In this document: positions 6,515 to 7,659 of the stretch, piece after piece
How positions within the stretch are numbered: position 1 is the first letter of the stretch
Layout: every line of letters begins with the position of its first letter
Assembly: GCA_003648455.1 (NCBI GenBank)
Contig: QMPG01000142.1
Location: forward strand, 1 to 7,659
Source of the DNA: Bacteroidota bacterium
GTDB taxonomy: Bacteria > Bacteroidota > Bacteroidia > Bacteroidales > B39-G9
Direction of reading: 5' to 3'
Length of the DNA: 7,659 bases
The notes under the pieces: generated by a model
Seen by the model: only the letters and a program-made list of their open reading frames with translations
What the model was told of the DNA's origin: nothing
Database searches by the model: none
Made by a program: the position numbers and the translations under genes

Positions 6515-7492
6515 ATGCAAAAAATAATATCTCCGGTTCCAACAAACGAACTTTTAAAAGAACTAACAGAAGACAAATTTATTAGAGACACAAACAAAGC
6601 AAAAAACAAAATCTATATCTTTTCGCACCACGACTCTCCTAATTTAATGAGAGAAGTAGCTCGATTAAGGGAAATTACATTTAGAGAAGCAGGTGGAGGC
6701 ACAGGAAACGAACTTGATATTGATAAATTTGACACTTGTGAAAACCCATATAAGCAACTTATTGTTTGGGATCCAAAAGCTAAAGAAATAGTTGGTGGAT
6801 ATAGATTTATTTTAACCATAGATGTTGCAAAAGACGAAAATGGTTCTCCTATTTTAGCGACCTCAAGATTATTTGATTTTTCTGATAAATTCAAAAAAGA
6901 TTATTTACCATATATTATTGAACTTGGTCGTTCGTTTATTCAACCAGACTATCAATCGATAAAATTACATACAAAAAGTATTTTTTCTTTAGATAATTTA
7001 TGGGATGGTTTAGGGGCTCTAATTGTTGACAATCCTGATATTAAATATTTTTTTGGCAAAGTGACTATGTATCCTCACTACAACATAGAAGCAAGAAATT
7101 TACTACTCTTCTTTATTAATAAATATTTTAAAGATGAAGAAAATCTTATCTCTTTAAAAAAACCACTAAAAATTAAATGGGACACTGAGAAGTTAAGTAA
7201 ATTGTTTTCCGGAAATTCATATAAAGAAGACTATAAAATACTATCTAAAGAAATTCGTGCATATGGTGAAAACATTCCTCCACTTGTAAATGCATATATG
7301 AACCTTTCTCCAAACATGAAGACTTTTGGGACATCAATTAATCCACATTTTGGAAATGTTGAAGAAACTGCTATTTTAATTTCAATAAAAGATACATATG
7401 AAGCTAAAATTAACAGACATCTTCTTTCTTATAAAATGTTTTTGGAAGAAGTTAAAAAAAATATATTACATAAAAAAAATCATAAAATTTAA
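6515..7492 (+). CDS. glsB: glycine N-acyltransferase for glycine lipids, GlsB-like (OlsB/hemolysin GNAT family)
   Basis: Transfers a 3-hydroxy fatty acid from acyl carrier protein to the amino group of glycine, the first step of glycine lipid synthesis. It is related to OlsB of ornithine lipids. The 325-aa protein carries a GNAT-like acyltransferase core (about 33-200): MREVARLREITFREAGGGTG (45-64), the acidic DIDKFD (68-73), QLIVWDP (81-87), GGYRFIL (94-100), IELGRSF (135-141) and NLWDGLGAL (161-169). The C-terminal part has NIPPLVNAYMNLSP (253-266) and FGNVEETAI (279-287), typical of the Bacteroidetes proteins. I chose ATG 6515 because the family starts MQKII; an upstream ATG at 6446 would overlap glsA by 47 nt and adds only lysine-rich residues. 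It is co-transcribed with glsA, and a terminator follows its stop by 2 nt. Confidence 0.87.
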   Translation: MQKIISPVPTNELLKELTEDKFIRDTNKAKNKIYIFSHHDSPNLMREVARLREITFREAGGGTGNELDIDKFDTCENPYKQLIVWDPKAKEIVGGYRFILTIDVAKDENGSPILATSRLFDFSDKFKKDYLPYIIELGRSFIQPDYQSIKLHTKSIFSLDNLWDGLGALIVDNPDIKYFFGKVTMYPHYNIEARNLLLFFINKYFKDEENLISLKKPLKIKWDTEKLSKLFSGNSYKEDYKILSKEIRAYGENIPPLVNAYMNLSPNMKTFGTSINPHFGNVEETAILISIKDTYEAKINRHLLSYKMFLEEVKKNILHKKNHKI

Positions 7493-7494
7493 AT

Positions 7495-7526
7495 AAAAAA
7501 CGGAGATTAATAGTCTCCGTTTTTTT
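7495..7526 (+). terminator. rho-independent terminator after glsB, possibly bidirectional
   Basis: CGGAGA (7501-7506) pairs with TCTCCG (7514-7519) around the 7-nt loop TTAATAG. The stem can be extended by AAAAAA (7495-7500) pairing with the T run, which covers 7520-7526. It begins 2 nt after the glsB stop, so it ends the glsA-glsB transcript. The A run on the 5' side would be a T run in the other direction, so it could also end a convergent minus-strand transcript. Confidence 0.92.
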
Positions 7527-7545
7527 ATTATTTCAAATTAACCCG

Positions 7546-7563
7546 GAAAATTCATTAATTTTC
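7546..7563. repeat. small perfect hairpin
   Basis: GAAAATT (7546-7552) and AATTTTC (7557-7563) are exact reverse complements around the 4-nt loop CATT. It is AT-rich and weak, and sits between the glsB terminator and the larger inverted repeat. It may be chance in AT-rich DNA or part of a structured element spanning 7541-7629. Confidence 0.5.
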
Positions 7564-7565
7564 TA

Positions 7566-7629
7566 CGATTAAGTAATACCAACAAATTTGGGAATTTCAT
7601 TAACCCCAAATTTGGGTATTACTAAATCG
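7566..7629. repeat. 64-nt interrupted inverted repeat
   Basis: Three pairs of arms nest: CGATT (7566-7570) with AATCG (7625-7629); AGTAATACC (7572-7580) with GGTATTACT (7615-7623); and CAAATTTGGG (7583-7592) with CCCAAATTTG (7605-7614). This gives 24 base pairs, broken only by one A/A mismatch and a 2-nt AA bulge, around a 12-nt loop. The inner arm includes the 12-bp palindrome CCCAAATTTGGG (7605-7616). There is no T run after it, so it is not a simple terminator. It may be a dispersed REP/MITE-like repeat, a recombination or protein site, or the 3' end of a coding region. Confidence 0.85.
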
Positions 7630-7658
7630 GGGTTTACTTGCGTGAGCTCACCGCCAGC
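7569..7658 (-). CDS. possible C-terminal end of a convergent gene (partial, unrecognised)
   Basis: From the right edge one minus-strand frame stays open for 29 codons and stops with TAA at 7571-7569. Its peptide includes GGELTQVNPDLVIPK and then a repeated IPKF (IPKF-GVNE-IPKF). The other two minus frames stop within 25 nt of the edge. The glsB terminator, usable in both directions, lies 43 nt beyond this stop, which fits a convergent gene. Against it: 29 codons can stay open by chance, the frame runs through the long inverted repeat, and I recognise no family. The first 30 nt from the edge are clearly richer in G+C than the rest of the window, so a mobile element or another non-native segment is also possible. 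Confidence 0.22.
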   Translation of the reverse strand, partial: AGGELTQVNPDLVIPKFGVNEIPKFVGIT

Positions 7659-7659
7659 T

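Noticed and set aside
6418..6609. Minus-strand hydrophobic open frame across the glsA-glsB junction
   Set aside because: Antisense to two well-supported genes; phenylalanine and leucine content is an artefact of AAA/AAT codons on the other strand.
5644..7492. glsA-glsB considered as part of a new defence or toxin system because of the old 'hemolysin' label
   Set aside because: The hemolysin name is historical; motifs and pairing match lipid acyltransferases, and no nuclease, toxin or immunity-like gene is present.

Overview
This AT-rich window (about 30% G+C by eye) looks chromosomal and comes from a Bacteroidota bacterium, most likely of the Bacteroidales/Marinilabiliales type. The evidence is a Bacteroidetes-style mraZ-rsmH-ftsL-ftsI-murE order, an FtsL-like protein of the Bacteroidetes type, an FtsI with a C-terminal PASTA domain, a glycine-lipid acyltransferase pair, starts without a visible Shine-Dalgarno sequence, and promoter-like boxes of the Bacteroidetes TAnnTTTG kind.

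Minus strand, read right to left from 5429 to 58: the head of the division and cell wall (dcw) cluster, tightly packed as one operon. mraZ (regulator) overlaps rsmH (16S rRNA m4C1402 methyltransferase) by one base (TAATG). A 56-nt gap follows, then ftsL (GTG start, membrane coiled coil), ftsI (septal transpeptidase) and murE (meso-diaminopimelate-adding ligase). The operon probably continues past the left edge, where mraY would be expected. FtsL and FtsI belong to the septal machinery, and MurE makes the UDP-MurNAc-tripeptide on the way to the peptidoglycan it crosslinks.

The 214-nt divergent intergenic region (5430-5643) holds three TGGT repeats at exact 10-nt spacing on the mraZ side, which I read as an MraZ operator, plus a candidate -7 box for each direction.

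Plus strand, 5644 to 7492: glsA (O-acyltransferase) and glsB (N-acyltransferase), 22 nt apart, which together make the acyloxyacyl-glycine (glycine) lipids of Bacteroidetes membranes. A strong hairpin terminator that could work in both directions follows at 7495-7526.

The right end (7527-7659) has no confident gene. It holds a small hairpin, a 64-nt interrupted inverted repeat, and an open minus-strand frame that could be the C-terminus of a convergent gene or an insertion element. The left 57 nt holds a 14-bp tandem repeat and nested inverted repeats. I see no defence system, CRISPR array, tRNA or rRNA. Most of the content is conserved core biology. The parts most worth a second look are the MraZ operator, the dcw/glycine-lipid divergent arrangement, and the repeat structure at the right edge.
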